Shown in pieces: positions 1 to 9,602 of a stretch of DNA of 64,000 nucleotides (its first letter is position 1; each line of letters starts with the position of its first letter). The stretch comes from Flavobacteria bacterium BAL38 (GTDB taxonomy: Bacteria; Bacteroidota; Bacteroidia; Flavobacteriales; Flavobacteriaceae). The stretch spans positions 62,001 to 126,000 of the forward strand of contig AAXX01000004.1 of NCBI GenBank assembly GCA_000169355.1, written 5' to 3'. A program made the translations under genes and the position numbers. The notes under the pieces were generated by a model. That model was not told the DNA's origin. It saw nothing but the letters and a program-made list of their open reading frames with translations, and made no database searches.

Positions 1-3000
1 GCATGACAGTTGGAACAAGTTATACAGTAACAGCAACCAATGGTGGATGTACTTCAGTAGCATCAGCAAGTTTTAGCAATGCGGCACAATTACCAACACC
101 AGCAGTACCAACTATCACATCAGTTGCTGCTAGTTGTTCAGCAGCAGGAAGTTCAACAATATCAAATTACAGCGCTTCTAACACATACACATTTACACCA
201 GCAGGACCAACAGTAGGAGCAACAGGTTTAATATCAGGCATGACAGTTGGAACAAGTTATACCGTAACAGCAACCAATGGTGGATGTACTTCAGTAGCAT
301 CAGCAAGTTTTAGCAATGCGGCACAATTACCAACACCAGCAGTACCAACTATCACATCAGTTGCTGCTAGTTGTTCAGCAGCTGGAAGTTCTACAATATC
401 AAATTACAGCGCATCTAACACGTATGCCTTTACACCAGCAGGACCAATAGTAGGAGTTGCAGGAGTAATTTCAGGCATGACAGTTGGAACAAGTTATACA
501 GTAACAGCAACCAATGGTGGATGTACTTCATTAGCATCAGCAAGTTTTAGTAATGCAGCGCAATTACCAACGCCAGCAGTACCAACTATCACATCAGTTG
601 CTGCTAGTTGTTCTGCTGCAGGAAGTTCTACAATATCAAATTACAGTGCAACTAATACGTATGCCTTTACACCAGCAGGACCAACAGTAGGAGCAACAGG
701 AGTAATCTCAGGCATGACAGTTGGAACAAGTTATACCGTAACAGCAACCTATGGAGGATGTACTTCAGTAGCATCAGCAAGCTTTAGTAACGCTGCACAA
801 TTACCAACACCAGTAACACCAACTATAACATCAGTTGCCGCTAGTTGTTCTGCTGCAGGAAGCTCAACAATATCAAATTACAGTGCAACTAATACGTATG
901 CATTTACACCAGCAGGACCAACAGTAGGAGTTGCAGGAGTAATCTCAGGTATGACAGTTGGAACAAGTTATACAGTAACAGCAACAAATGGCGGATGTAC
1001 TTCATTAGCATCAGCAAGTTTTAGCAATGCTGCTCAATTGGCAGCACAACCTATTCCAACTATCACATCAGTTGCCGCTAGTTGTTCTGCTGCAGGAAGT
1101 TCTACAATATCAAATTACAGCGCTTCTAACACATACACATTTACACCGGCAGGACCAACAGTTGGAGTTGCAGGAGTAATCTCAGGCATGACAGTTGGAA
1201 CAAGTTATACAGTAACAGCAACCAATGGTGGATGTACTTCAGTAGCATCAGCAAGCTTTAGTAACGCTGCACAATTACCAACACCAGCAGTACCAACTAT
1301 CACATCAGTTGCCGCTACTTGTTCTGCAGCAGGAAGCTCAACAATATCAAATTACAGCGCATCTAACACATACACATTTACACCAGCAGGACCAACAGTA
1401 GGAGTTGCAGGAGTAATTTCAGGCATGACAGTTGGAACAAGTTATACAGTAACAGCAACCAATGGTGGATGTACTTCAGTAGCATCAGCAAGCTTTAGTA
1501 ACGCTGCACAATTACCAACACCAGCAGTACCAACTATCACATCAGTTGCCGCTAGTTGTTCTGCAGCAGGAAGTTCTACAATATCAAATTACAGCGCTTC
1601 TAACACATACACATTTACACCAGCAGGTCCAACAGTAGGAGCAACAGGTTTTATATCAGGCATGACAGTTGGAACAAGTTATACGGTAACTTCAGGAAAT
1701 GGATTTTGTACATCATTAGCATCTATTCCTTTCGATAACCAAGATATGGGAACACCAACCATCACAAACATATCATATAGTTCAAATATTTGTTCAGTAA
1801 GTTCAACTGATATTGTTTTAAGTAGTGACATTATTGGAACAACTTATACTTGGAGTGCAACGGTATCTAATATTACGGGTACCTATGTTACAAATGGAGA
1901 TGAAACGAATATTAATCAAATAGCAACACTAACAGATACTGAGAATATTGGTACTATTACTATGGTTATAATTCCAAGAGCTAATGGATGCGATGGAACG
2001 CCGAGAACAATAGAAATTACAGTTAATCCTAATCCAGTAATTGAGAGTGTAAGTGTTTCTGATACTGCGGTTTGTTCGGGTTCAAATGTTCATTTAGATA
2101 TTGTAGGCAACATAAGTGGAATTACTTACACATGGACAGCTATTACAAGTGGTGTAACTGTTGTAGGAGGAACTACTTCAGGAACTATTACAGCAACTTC
2201 TACAACAACAGAATTTGATTTACAAGTGGTTACAAGTAATCCATTAGTAGCAGGAACCATTTATTTTGAAGTAAGCTCGGTTCGAAATGGTTGTATTGGA
2301 AATACACTTCAAAGCGGAATTGTAACTGTGAATCCAAATCCAGGATTGCCAATACCTTCGCCTGTAAAAACAATATGTAGTGAAGAAGGTACTGATTTAA
2401 TAGTTGATGTTTCCCCACTTATTTTAGGAACAGAATTAACATGGGAAGTACTAACAGTTGTAAATGTAACAGGAGCTAATCCAGGAACAGGCGTAGCGCC
2501 AGTTACTATAAACGATATTTTAACCGCTACAACAAATACACAAGGTTATGTTATTTATCGTGTTCGATCTACTTTAGGAGATTGTCAAGGAGGTTATACC
2601 GACTATAGAGTGAATGTAAATCCATCGCCACGACCAGTACTAACAGATGGAAACATTTGTATCACTGCATCAGGAGAAGTGTATCAAACGTATACTTTAA
2701 ACACAGGTTTAAATGATGTAGATTATGATTTTGAATGGTTTGATAGTGCTGGAAATATTATTCCGGGAGCTACAAATTCAACATTAGTAGTTGATGAAGC
2801 AGGAACTTATAGTGTAATAGCAACTAATTGGTTAACAGGATGTTCATCAGACCCATTATTACCAACTGCAACAGCTGTAGTTACAGAAACTACACCAGCA
2901 ACAACAATGACTATTGTTCAAAGTGAATATTTTAGTGATAATGCTACGATAACAGTAACAGTAACTGGAGGTTCAGGAAGTATAATGTATTCATTAGATG

Positions 3001-3380
3001 AAGGTTCTTTCCAATCATCAAATGTATTCACCGGAGTTAGTGCAGGGGAACATTTAGTAACAGTTATCGATACAGAAGGTTGTACGTATATGACACAAGA
3101 AGTATTAATAATTGATTACCCAACCTATTTTACACCAAATGGAGATGGAATAAACGAAACTTGGAACATTATAGGATTAAACCAAGCAGATGCTAAATTA
3201 TACATCTTTGACCGTTATGGTAAATTGTTAAAACAATTAAGTACAACAGAAGCGAGTAATGGGTGGGATGGTACTTATAATGATGAACAGTTACCATCAA
3301 CAGATTACTGGTTTACATTAGATTACACAGAAAATGGAGTAGGAAAACAATTTAAAGCCCATTTCTCTTTGATACGATAA
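1..3380 (+). CDS. Repeat-rich cell-surface protein with type B T9SS sorting domain (5' end outside window)
   Basis: The reading frame is open at the window edge, so the true start lies upstream. About 550 residues consist of a 79-residue Ser/Thr/Ala-rich unit repeated seven times plus a partial eighth. Each unit carries two conserved Cys (GGCTS and AASCSAAG), consistent with a small disulfide-linked beta-sandwich of an adhesin type. Several different Ig/PKD-like modules follow. The last ~85 residues (from YPTYFTPNGDG to FKAHFSLIR) match the gliding-motility-associated C-terminal domain (CHU_C, T9SS type B), so the protein is expected to be exported across the outer membrane and displayed or released. 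The ligand is unknown. The repeats are nearly identical at DNA level, suggesting recent expansion or gene conversion. Confidence is high for surface-protein class and export route, low for function. Confidence 0.9.
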   Translation, partial: MTVGTSYTVTATNGGCTSVASASFSNAAQLPTPAVPTITSVAASCSAAGSSTISNYSASNTYTFTPAGPTVGATGLISGMTVGTSYTVTATNGGCTSVASASFSNAAQLPTPAVPTITSVAASCSAAGSSTISNYSASNTYAFTPAGPIVGVAGVISGMTVGTSYTVTATNGGCTSLASASFSNAAQLPTPAVPTITSVAASCSAAGSSTISNYSATNTYAFTPAGPTVGATGVISGMTVGTSYTVTATYGGCTSVASASFSNAAQLPTPVTPTITSVAASCSAAGSSTISNYSATNTYAFTPAGPTVGVAGVISGMTVGTSYTVTATNGGCTSLASASFSNAAQLAAQPIPTITSVAASCSAAGSSTISNYSASNTYTFTPAGPTVGVAGVISGMTVGTSYTVTATNGGCTSVASASFSNAAQLPTPAVPTITSVAATCSAAGSSTISNYSASNTYTFTPAGPTVGVAGVISGMTVGTSYTVTATNGGCTSVASASFSNAAQLPTPAVPTITSVAASCSAAGSSTISNYSASNTYTFTPAGPTVGATGFISGMTVGTSYTVTSGNGFCTSLASIPFDNQDMGTPTITNISYSSNICSVSSTDIVLSSDIIGTTYTWSATVSNITGTYVTNGDETNINQIATLTDTENIGTITMVIIPRANGCDGTPRTIEITVNPNPVIESVSVSDTAVCSGSNVHLDIVGNISGITYTWTAITSGVTVVGGTTSGTITATSTTTEFDLQVVTSNPLVAGTIYFEVSSVRNGCIGNTLQSGIVTVNPNPGLPIPSPVKTICSEEGTDLIVDVSPLILGTELTWEVLTVVNVTGANPGTGVAPVTINDILTATTNTQGYVIYRVRSTLGDCQGGYTDYRVNVNPSPRPVLTDGNICITASGEVYQTYTLNTGLNDVDYDFEWFDSAGNIIPGATNSTLVVDEAGTYSVIATNWLTGCSSDPLLPTATAVVTETTPATTMTIVQSEYFSDNATITVTVTGGSGSIMYSLDEGSFQSSNVFTGVSAGEHLVTVIDTEGCTYMTQEVLIIDYPTYFTPNGDGINETWNIIGLNQADAKLYIFDRYGKLLKQLSTTEASNGWDGTYNDEQLPSTDYWFTLDYTENGVGKQFKAHFSLIR
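3..1733 (+). repeat. Tandem 237-bp coding repeats
   Basis: Units start at about 3, 240, 477, 714, 951, 1188, 1425 and 1662 (period exactly 237 bp, 79 codons). The eighth copy diverges after about 35 nt. Copies differ mostly by synonymous changes and a few swaps (for example YGG for NGG near 750; AAQPIP for PTPAVP near 1040). Confidence 0.95.
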
Positions 3381-3381
3381 G

Positions 3382-3480
3382 ATGAAGAAAAACAATTTAA
3401 ATATCTGGAATAAATTTGTAATCTTAATAAATACCATTATTTCTATTGGACTTTTAGTCTTAATTATTAAATGTAGCTAA
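3382..3480 (+). CDS. Putative I/L/V-rich leader peptide of the ilv operon
   Basis: A 32-codon ORF starts one base after the preceding stop codon. About 15 of its 32 residues are Ile, Leu or Val, concentrated in the second half (FVILIN, then TIISIGLLVLII). An intrinsic terminator hairpin lies about 80 nt downstream, and then the first gene of the isoleucine/valine operon. This is the classical arrangement of a ribosome-mediated attenuator, where scarcity of charged branched-chain tRNAs stalls the ribosome and changes downstream RNA folding. I could not find a clear antiterminator pairing for the terminator's 5' arm. Alternatively it is a small membrane peptide unrelated to attenuation; Bacteroidetes have other ~30-residue peptides with hydrophobic tails ending near Cys-Ser. 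Function is inferred from composition and position only. Confidence 0.55.
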   Translation: MKKNNLNIWNKFVILINTIISIGLLVLIIKCS

Positions 3481-3559
3481 CAAATGAAAAATATAAATAT
3501 TACAATTAGTATTATAAAAAATATTCGTGTTATATAGACGGATTGGTTTGATTTTTATT

Positions 3560-3600
3560 AGCCTTTCCTGAATACAATACAGGGAAGGCTTTTTTTATTT
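3560..3600 (+). terminator. Hairpin plus T-run upstream of ilvE (terminator or attenuator)
   Basis: An 11-bp stem (AGCCTTTCCTG, 3560-3570, with CAGGGAAGGCT, 3580-3590, one G-U pair) is followed by a long T-rich tract. It can terminate transcription from the surface-protein gene or act as the conditional terminator of the ilv leader. Confidence 0.75.
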
Positions 3601-3618
3601 TTTTTAAATTTTTAAATT

Positions 3619-4506
3619 ATGTATTACAACGAAAACACCACCATTTTTTTTAACGGAGAATTTGTAAAAGTTAAAGATGCTCCAGTAAGTATTTACAATC
3701 AAACCATGCATTATGGCAATGGTGTCTTTGAGGGTATTAGAGCTTATGATACTCCAGATGGTGTTCGAATTTTTAAAGCTAAAGAACATTACGAAAGATT
3801 GCATTATTCAGCAAAAGTTATGCACATCAATTTAAAATATACTGAAAAAGAATTAGAAATAATTACTTATAAATTGTTAGAAATGAACAATTTAAAAGAT
3901 GCTTATGTAAGGCCGCTAGTGTATTTAGGAGAAAATATGTCATTAACTCCAACTAGTGATGTTAATGTTGTAATAATGGCATGGGAATGGGGAAAATATT
4001 TAGGTGATTCATTACTAAAAGTAATGTTGTCTTCTTTTCAACGTCCAAACCCAAAATCATGTTTTGTTGAAGCTAAAGTAGTTGGACATTACACGAATAG
4101 CATTTTAGCAACAACAGAAGCTAAAGCAAACGGTTATGATGAAGCTTTATTAACAGATATGAATGGATATATAGCAGAAGGTCCTGGAGCTAATTTCTTC
4201 TTAGAAAAAGATGGTAAATTATTTACTGCTCCATTAGGAAACATCCTAGCAGGAATTACACGTCAAACTGTTTTAGAAATTGGAAAAGAGTTAGGTTACG
4301 AAATAGAAGAAAAATACTTTACTCCCGAAGAAATATATAAAGCTGATAGTGCATTCTTTTGTGGAACTGCGGCAGAAGTAATAGGAATAGAATCCGTAAA
4401 TGAGTATAAATTTCCATTAAATTGGGAAGATTCTATTGGTGCTGTCATTCAAAAAAAATATAAAAGAAGAGTAGCTCATAACGAATATCAAAATGTATAC
4501 CTATAA
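3619..4506 (+). CDS. ilvE: Branched-chain amino acid aminotransferase
   Basis: This class IV PLP-dependent aminotransferase of 295 residues interconverts Leu/Ile/Val and their 2-oxo acids, the last step of branched-chain amino acid synthesis in the cytoplasm. The N-terminus has the family pattern ([34 protein letters not shown]). The PLP lysine is probably K153 in [10 protein letters not shown], and the phosphate-binding GITR loop lies near residue 215. Length is normal. It is the first gene of a six-gene operon; its TAA overlaps the ilvD ATG by one base (TAATG), suggesting translational coupling. An upstream leader ORF and terminator hint at attenuation control. Confidence 0.96.
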   Translation: MYYNENTTIFFNGEFVKVKDAPVSIYNQTMHYGNGVFEGIRAYDTPDGVRIFKAKEHYERLHYSAKVMHINLKYTEKELEIITYKLLEMNNLKDAYVRPLVYLGENMSLTPTSDVNVVIMAWEWGKYLGDSLLKVMLSSFQRPNPKSCFVEAKVVGHYTNSILATTEAKANGYDEALLTDMNGYIAEGPGANFFLEKDGKLFTAPLGNILAGITRQTVLEIGKELGYEIEEKYFTPEEIYKADSAFFCGTAAEVIGIESVNEYKFPLNWEDSIGAVIQKKYKRRVAHNEYQNVYL

Positions 4507-6185
4507 TGGAATTAAATAAATATAGTAAAACAATAACACAAGATCCTTCTCAACCTGCTTCTCAAGCAATGTTATATGGAATTGGTTTAACTGAAGAACA
4601 ACTAGCAAAACCTTTTATAGGAATTGCTTCAATGGGTTATGATGGAAATACTTGTAATATGCATTTAAATCATTTAGCAGCTTTAATTAAAAAAGAAGTT
4701 AATGCTAATGATATGGTGGGTTTAATTTTCAACACAATTGGTATTAGTGACGGTATTACTAACGGAACTGATGGAATGCGTTATTCTCTAGTAAGTAGAG
4801 AAATTATTGCAGATAGTATTGAAAGTGTTGTTTCAGGTCATTACTATGATGGTGTAATTTCTATTCCTGGTTGTGATAAAAATATGCCAGGAAGTATTAT
4901 TGCAATGGGAAGATTAAATCGTCCATCGATAATGGTTTATGGTGGTACAATTGCACCAGGAAAATACCAAGGTAAAGATTTGAATATTGTTTCGGCATTT
5001 GAAGCATTAGGAGAAAAAATTGCGGGTACTATTTCTGAAGAAGACTATAAAGGAATTATAAAGAATTCATGTCCAGGTGCAGGAGCTTGTGGCGGCATGT
5101 ATACGGCAAATACAATGGCTATTGCTATTGAAGCATTAGGAATGAGCTTACCTTATTCAAGTTCAAATCCTGCTATAAGTCATGATAAAATAGAAGAATG
5201 TGAATCTGCCGCTGGATATTTAAAATTATTATTAGAAAAAAATATTTGTCCAAAAGACATTATGACGTTTGAAGCATTTGAAAATGCTATTACCGTTTTA
5301 ATTGCTCTAGGAGGAAGTACAAATGCCGTTTTGCATATGATTGCAATGGCAAAAAGTGTTGGAGTAGCTATAAGTCAGGATAATTTTCAACGATTAAGCA
5401 ATACAACTCCATTAATTGCCGATTTTAAACCGGGTGGAAATTATTTAATGCAAAACCTACATGAAAAAGGTGGTGTGCCAATGGTTTTAAAATATTTGCT
5501 TTCTAAAGGAATGTTACATGGAAATTGTATTACGGTAACAGGTAAAACTTTAGCAGAAAATTTAGAAGCAGTAATAGATATTGATTTTAACGATCAAAAT
5601 ATTATTCGTCAGATAGAGAATCCAATAAAAACTACAGGGCATCTTCAAATTTTATATGGAAATCTTGCTTTAAAAGGTTCCGTAGCAAAAATAACAGGTA
5701 AAGAAGGCGAATTTTTTAAAGGTCCAGCTCGTGTTTTTGATGGTGAAAAAGAATTAATAAAAGGTATCGAAGATAAAAAAATAAAAGCTGGCGATGTCGT
5801 AGTTATACGATATGTAGGTCCGAAGGGGGGACCTGGAATGCCCGAAATGCTAAAGCCAACATCAGCCTTAATTGGTGCTGGTTTAGGAAAAAGTGTTGCA
5901 TTAATTACCGATGGTCGTTTTAGTGGAGGAACTCATGGTTTTGTAGTAGGTCATATTTCACCTGAAGCTTATGATGGAGGTACAATTGCTTTAGTTGAAG
6001 ATGAAGATATTATAGAAATTAATGCTGTTGATAATACCATTCATTTACATGTTGGTGATGAAGAATTAGCGAATAGAAAAAGTAAATGGAATCAACCAAA
6101 ATTAAAAGTAACTAATGGTGTGTTATTAAAGTATGCAAAATTAGTTACAGATGCTTCAAATGGTTGTGTAACCGATGAATATTAG
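4506..6185 (+). CDS. ilvD: Dihydroxy-acid dehydratase
   Basis: This 559-residue protein of the IlvD/Edd family dehydrates 2,3-dihydroxy-isovalerate and 2,3-dihydroxy-3-methylvalerate to the corresponding 2-oxo acids. Iron-sulfur ligand cysteines are visible in the [18 protein letters not shown] and [11 protein letters not shown] motifs. The C-terminal part has the [11 protein letters not shown] and [10 protein letters not shown] signatures. Length is typical. The start overlaps the ilvE stop by one base, and the next gene begins 3 nt after the stop, so it belongs to the same operon. Confidence 0.97.
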   Translation: MELNKYSKTITQDPSQPASQAMLYGIGLTEEQLAKPFIGIASMGYDGNTCNMHLNHLAALIKKEVNANDMVGLIFNTIGISDGITNGTDGMRYSLVSREIIADSIESVVSGHYYDGVISIPGCDKNMPGSIIAMGRLNRPSIMVYGGTIAPGKYQGKDLNIVSAFEALGEKIAGTISEEDYKGIIKNSCPGAGACGGMYTANTMAIAIEALGMSLPYSSSNPAISHDKIEECESAAGYLKLLLEKNICPKDIMTFEAFENAITVLIALGGSTNAVLHMIAMAKSVGVAISQDNFQRLSNTTPLIADFKPGGNYLMQNLHEKGGVPMVLKYLLSKGMLHGNCITVTGKTLAENLEAVIDIDFNDQNIIRQIENPIKTTGHLQILYGNLALKGSVAKITGKEGEFFKGPARVFDGEKELIKGIEDKKIKAGDVVVIRYVGPKGGPGMPEMLKPTSALIGAGLGKSVALITDGRFSGGTHGFVVGHISPEAYDGGTIALVEDEDIIEINAVDNTIHLHVGDEELANRKSKWNQPKLKVTNGVLLKYAKLVTDASNGCVTDEY

Positions 6186-6188
6186 AAA

Positions 6189-7934
6189 ATGAATACATTA
6201 GAAATAAAAGAAACAGAAAAGCAGAAATCCGAAACACTAGTTTCAGGAAGTGTTGCAGTTATTGAAGCATTGTTAGCCGAAAATATTACTACTATTTTTG
6301 GATATCCAGGTGGTGCTATTATGCCAATTTATGATGCTTTGTTTGATTATAAAAAGCAATTAAACCATATTTTAGTTCGTCATGAGCAAGGAGCTATTCA
6401 TGCAGCTCAAGGTTTAGCAAGAGTAAGCGGCGCAACAGGAGTGGTTTTTGCAACAAGTGGTCCAGGTGCAACTAATTTGGTTACTGGTCTTGCAGATGCT
6501 ATGATCGATTCAACTCCTTTAGTTTGTATTACGGGGCAAGTTTTTGCACATTTATTAGGAACCGATGCTTTTCAAGAAACGGATATCGTAAATATTACGT
6601 CACCAGTTACGAAATGGAATTACCAAATTACCGATGCTTCCGAAATTCCTTCTGTTTTAGCAAAAGCTTTTTATATTGCTAAAAGTGGAAGACCAGGTCC
6701 GGTATTAATTGATATCACAAAAAATGCCCAATTACAGTTATTCAATTATAGTGGGTATGAAAAATGCGAGTTTATAAGAAGTTATAAACCACAACCAGAT
6801 GTAAGAGTTTCTTATATCGAACAAGCGGCCGAAATTATTAATCAAGCTAAAAAACCATTTGTAATTTTTGGTCAAGGCGTAATTTTAGGAAATGCTGAAA
6901 AGGAGTTTTTACAATTCATAGAAAAAACAGGAATTCCGGCAGCATGGACAATTATGGGTATGAGTGCCATACCAACAAACCATCCTTTAGCGGTTGGAAT
7001 GTTAGGCATGCACGGAAACTATGCACCTAATTTATTTACCAATGAATGCGATGTTTTAATTGCAATCGGAATGCGTTTCGATGACCGAGTTACGGGTCGT
7101 TTGGATAAATATGCAAAGCAAGCCCAAATTATTCATTTGGATATTGATCCTGCTGAGATTGATAAAAATGTGCTGGTTTCAATTCCTGTTTGGGGAAATT
7201 GTAAAGAAACGTTACCCTTATTAACAGAAAGAGTAGCGCAAAAATCACATCAAGAATGGATTTCAAAATTTCATAAAGCCATAGAAGTTGAAACGGAAAA
7301 GTTAATTAAGCCAGAGTTATTTCCTTCGGAAGGCGAAATTACTATGGGTGAAGTGATTCAATTAATTAATGAATTAACTAATGGAGAAGCGGTAATGGTT
7401 ACTGATGTTGGCCAACACCAAATGATAACTTGTCGCTATTCGCATCAAAATAAAACAAGAAGTAATATCACTAGTGGCGGATTAGGAACTATGGGATTTG
7501 CTCTTCCTGCTGCAATTGGTGCTAAATACGGAGCGCCTGAACGAACAGTAATTGCTGTAATGGGAGATGGTGGTGCGCAAATGAATATTCAAGAATTAGG
7601 AACCATCATGCAGTTCAAACCCAATGTAAAAATTCTGATTTTAAACAACAGTTTTTTAGGAATGGTGCGTCAGTGGCAGGAACTATTTCATGAAAAAAGA
7701 TATTCGTTTACCGATATTCAAAGTCCCGATTTTGTTCAAGTAGCAAAAGGGTATGGAATTAAAGGAAATAAAGTGGCTTTGAGAGAAAAATTAAAATCGG
7801 CATTACAAGAAATGATTGATTGTCCAGAGTCGTTTTTGTTAGAAGTAGCAGTTCGTATGGAAGATAATGTTTTTCCAATGGTACCACAAGGAAAAGGAGT
7901 TTCGGAAATTGTTTTATGTAAAGAAGATATCTAA
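6189..7934 (+). CDS. ilvB: Acetolactate synthase, large (catalytic) subunit
   Basis: This 581-residue thiamine-diphosphate enzyme condenses pyruvate with pyruvate or 2-oxobutyrate, the first common step of Val/Leu/Ile synthesis. The N-terminal Pyr domain has the catalytic Glu context (RHEQGAIHAAQGLARVSG), and the C-terminal PP domain has the ThDP/metal motif GDGGAQMNIQEL ending in NN. The central FAD/TH3 domain lies between them. Length is normal for the family. The regulatory subunit follows 10 nt downstream. Confidence 0.97.
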   Translation: MNTLEIKETEKQKSETLVSGSVAVIEALLAENITTIFGYPGGAIMPIYDALFDYKKQLNHILVRHEQGAIHAAQGLARVSGATGVVFATSGPGATNLVTGLADAMIDSTPLVCITGQVFAHLLGTDAFQETDIVNITSPVTKWNYQITDASEIPSVLAKAFYIAKSGRPGPVLIDITKNAQLQLFNYSGYEKCEFIRSYKPQPDVRVSYIEQAAEIINQAKKPFVIFGQGVILGNAEKEFLQFIEKTGIPAAWTIMGMSAIPTNHPLAVGMLGMHGNYAPNLFTNECDVLIAIGMRFDDRVTGRLDKYAKQAQIIHLDIDPAEIDKNVLVSIPVWGNCKETLPLLTERVAQKSHQEWISKFHKAIEVETEKLIKPELFPSEGEITMGEVIQLINELTNGEAVMVTDVGQHQMITCRYSHQNKTRSNITSGGLGTMGFALPAAIGAKYGAPERTVIAVMGDGGAQMNIQELGTIMQFKPNVKILILNNSFLGMVRQWQELFHEKRYSFTDIQSPDFVQVAKGYGIKGNKVALREKLKSALQEMIDCPESFLLEVAVRMEDNVFPMVPQGKGVSEIVLCKEDI

Positions 7935-7944
7935 ATTAAAAGAA

Positions 7945-8532
7945 ATGAAAAAAGAATTTACTTTAACCATATATACTGAAAATCATGTGGGACTAATTAA
8001 TAAAATAGCCATCATGTTTTCAAGACGAAAAATTAGTTTAGAGAGTTTTAATACTTCACCAAGCGAAGTACCAAACATTTATCGATTTACTATTGTTGTA
8101 ATTGAGGCAGAAGCAGTTGTAAAAAATTTGGTCAAACAAATTGAGAAAATTGTAGATGTTTTTAAAGTGTATTGCAACACAAATGATGAAATTGTTTGGC
8201 AACAAATGGCTTTGTATAAAGTGCCTACAGAAGTAATTATTAATGAAGTAAAAGTAGAACGTTTACTCAGAGAATATGGAGCTAAAGCAGTTGTAATTCG
8301 AAACGATTATACCGTTTTTGAAGCTACAGGGCAAGGAGAAGAAATTAATAAATTACTTAAAAAACTAGACAAATTTGGTTTAATCGAATTTGTAAGAAGT
8401 TCCCGAATTGCAATAATCAATGCAAGCGAAGGAATTCATAAAAAGGTAGTAGAAATGGAGCAAAAAAATCCAGCTCTGCAAACAATTAACAACGAATTTT
8501 TAGATAAAAAAGATCAAGTATTTCAAATGTAA
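7945..8532 (+). CDS. ilvN: Acetolactate synthase, small (regulatory) subunit
   Basis: This 195-residue protein has an N-terminal ACT domain (FTLTIYTENHVGLINKIAIMFSRR) that normally binds valine for feedback inhibition, and a second ACT-like C-terminal domain. I chose ATG 7945 because the protein then begins MKKEFTLTIYT, as in the family. An upstream in-frame ATG at 7867 would add 26 residues overlapping the ilvB gene and lacking family similarity. The gene lies immediately downstream of ilvB in the operon. Confidence 0.93.
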   Translation: MKKEFTLTIYTENHVGLINKIAIMFSRRKISLESFNTSPSEVPNIYRFTIVVIEAEAVVKNLVKQIEKIVDVFKVYCNTNDEIVWQQMALYKVPTEVIINEVKVERLLREYGAKAVVIRNDYTVFEATGQGEEINKLLKKLDKFGLIEFVRSSRIAIINASEGIHKKVVEMEQKNPALQTINNEFLDKKDQVFQM

Positions 8533-8555
8533 ATTAAAATTAAAAAAGAAAAAAA

Positions 8556-9602
8556 ATGGCAACAATAAATTTTGGAGGAGTTAACGAAACAGTAATAACA
8601 AGAGACGAATTCCCATTAGCAAAAGCGCAAGAAACATTAAAACATGAAGTAATTGCTGTAATTGGTTATGGTGTTCAAGGACCTGGACAATCTTTAAATT
8701 TAAGAGATAACGGATTTAATGTAATTGTAGGGCAACGTAAAGGCGGAAAAAGCTGGGAAAAAGCACTTGCAGATGGTTGGATTGAAGGAGAAACTTTATT
8801 TGATATTGATGAAGCTTGCGATAACGCTACAATTATTCAATATTTACTTTCAGATGCAGGTCAAATAGATGCATGGAATACTGTGAAAAAACATTTAACA
8901 GCAGGAAAAACATTGTATTTTTCTCATGGTTTCGGAATTACATTTAATGAAAAAACGGGAATTGTACCTCCTGCAGATGTAGATGTAATTTTAGTAGCAC
9001 CTAAAGGTTCAGGAACTTCATTAAGAAGATTGTTCTTAAAAGGTGAAGGAATTAATTCTAGTATTGCTGTATTTCAAGATGCTACTGGAAGAGCAAAAGA
9101 TAAAGCAATTGCATTAGGAATAGGTGTAGGTTCTGGTTATTTATTTGAAACCGATTTTCAAAAAGAAGTGTATTCAGATTTAACTGGCGAACGTGGAATT
9201 TTAATGGGTGCTTTAGCGGGTTTGTTTGAAGCGCAATATAATGTGTTACGTAAAAACGGTCATTCACCATCAGAAGCATTTAATGAAACGGTTGAAGAAT
9301 TAACACAAAGTTTAATGCCTTTAGTTGCAGAAAACGGAATGGATTGGATGTTTGCTAATACTTCTGTAACGGCTCAACGTGGTGCTTTGGATTGGAAAGG
9401 AAAATTTAGAGAAGCTACGACTCCAGTTTTTGAAAATTTATACGAAGAAGTGTCTTCTGGAAGAGAAGCGAATCGAGTGATTTCTGAAGGTAGCAAAACA
9501 GATTATCGTCAAAAATTAGAAGTAGAATTAAAAGAAATTCGCGATTCTGAATTATGGCAAGCGGGTGCAGCGGTTAGAAAATTAAGACCAAAATTAAACT
9601 AA
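8556..9602 (+). CDS. ilvC: Ketol-acid reductoisomerase, short (class I) form
   Basis: This 348-residue enzyme isomerises and reduces acetolactate with NAD(P)H and Mg2+. The Rossmann dinucleotide motif is GYGVQGPGQSLNLRDNG near residues 38-54, and Mg-binding carboxylates lie in the DLTGERGILMGALAGLFEAQY region. It resembles the Bacteroidetes/eukaryote-like variant with GPGQ instead of the common GHAH. The TAA overlaps the ilvA ATG by one base (TAATG), as in the ilvE/ilvD junction. Confidence 0.95.
   Translation: MATINFGGVNETVITRDEFPLAKAQETLKHEVIAVIGYGVQGPGQSLNLRDNGFNVIVGQRKGGKSWEKALADGWIEGETLFDIDEACDNATIIQYLLSDAGQIDAWNTVKKHLTAGKTLYFSHGFGITFNEKTGIVPPADVDVILVAPKGSGTSLRRLFLKGEGINSSIAVFQDATGRAKDKAIALGIGVGSGYLFETDFQKEVYSDLTGERGILMGALAGLFEAQYNVLRKNGHSPSEAFNETVEELTQSLMPLVAENGMDWMFANTSVTAQRGALDWKGKFREATTPVFENLYEEVSSGREANRVISEGSKTDYRQKLEVELKEIRDSELWQAGAAVRKLRPKLN

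Noticed and set aside
3..1733. Repeat array as CRISPR
   Set aside because: The repeats are 237 bp, contiguous and in frame within a coding sequence, with no spacers.
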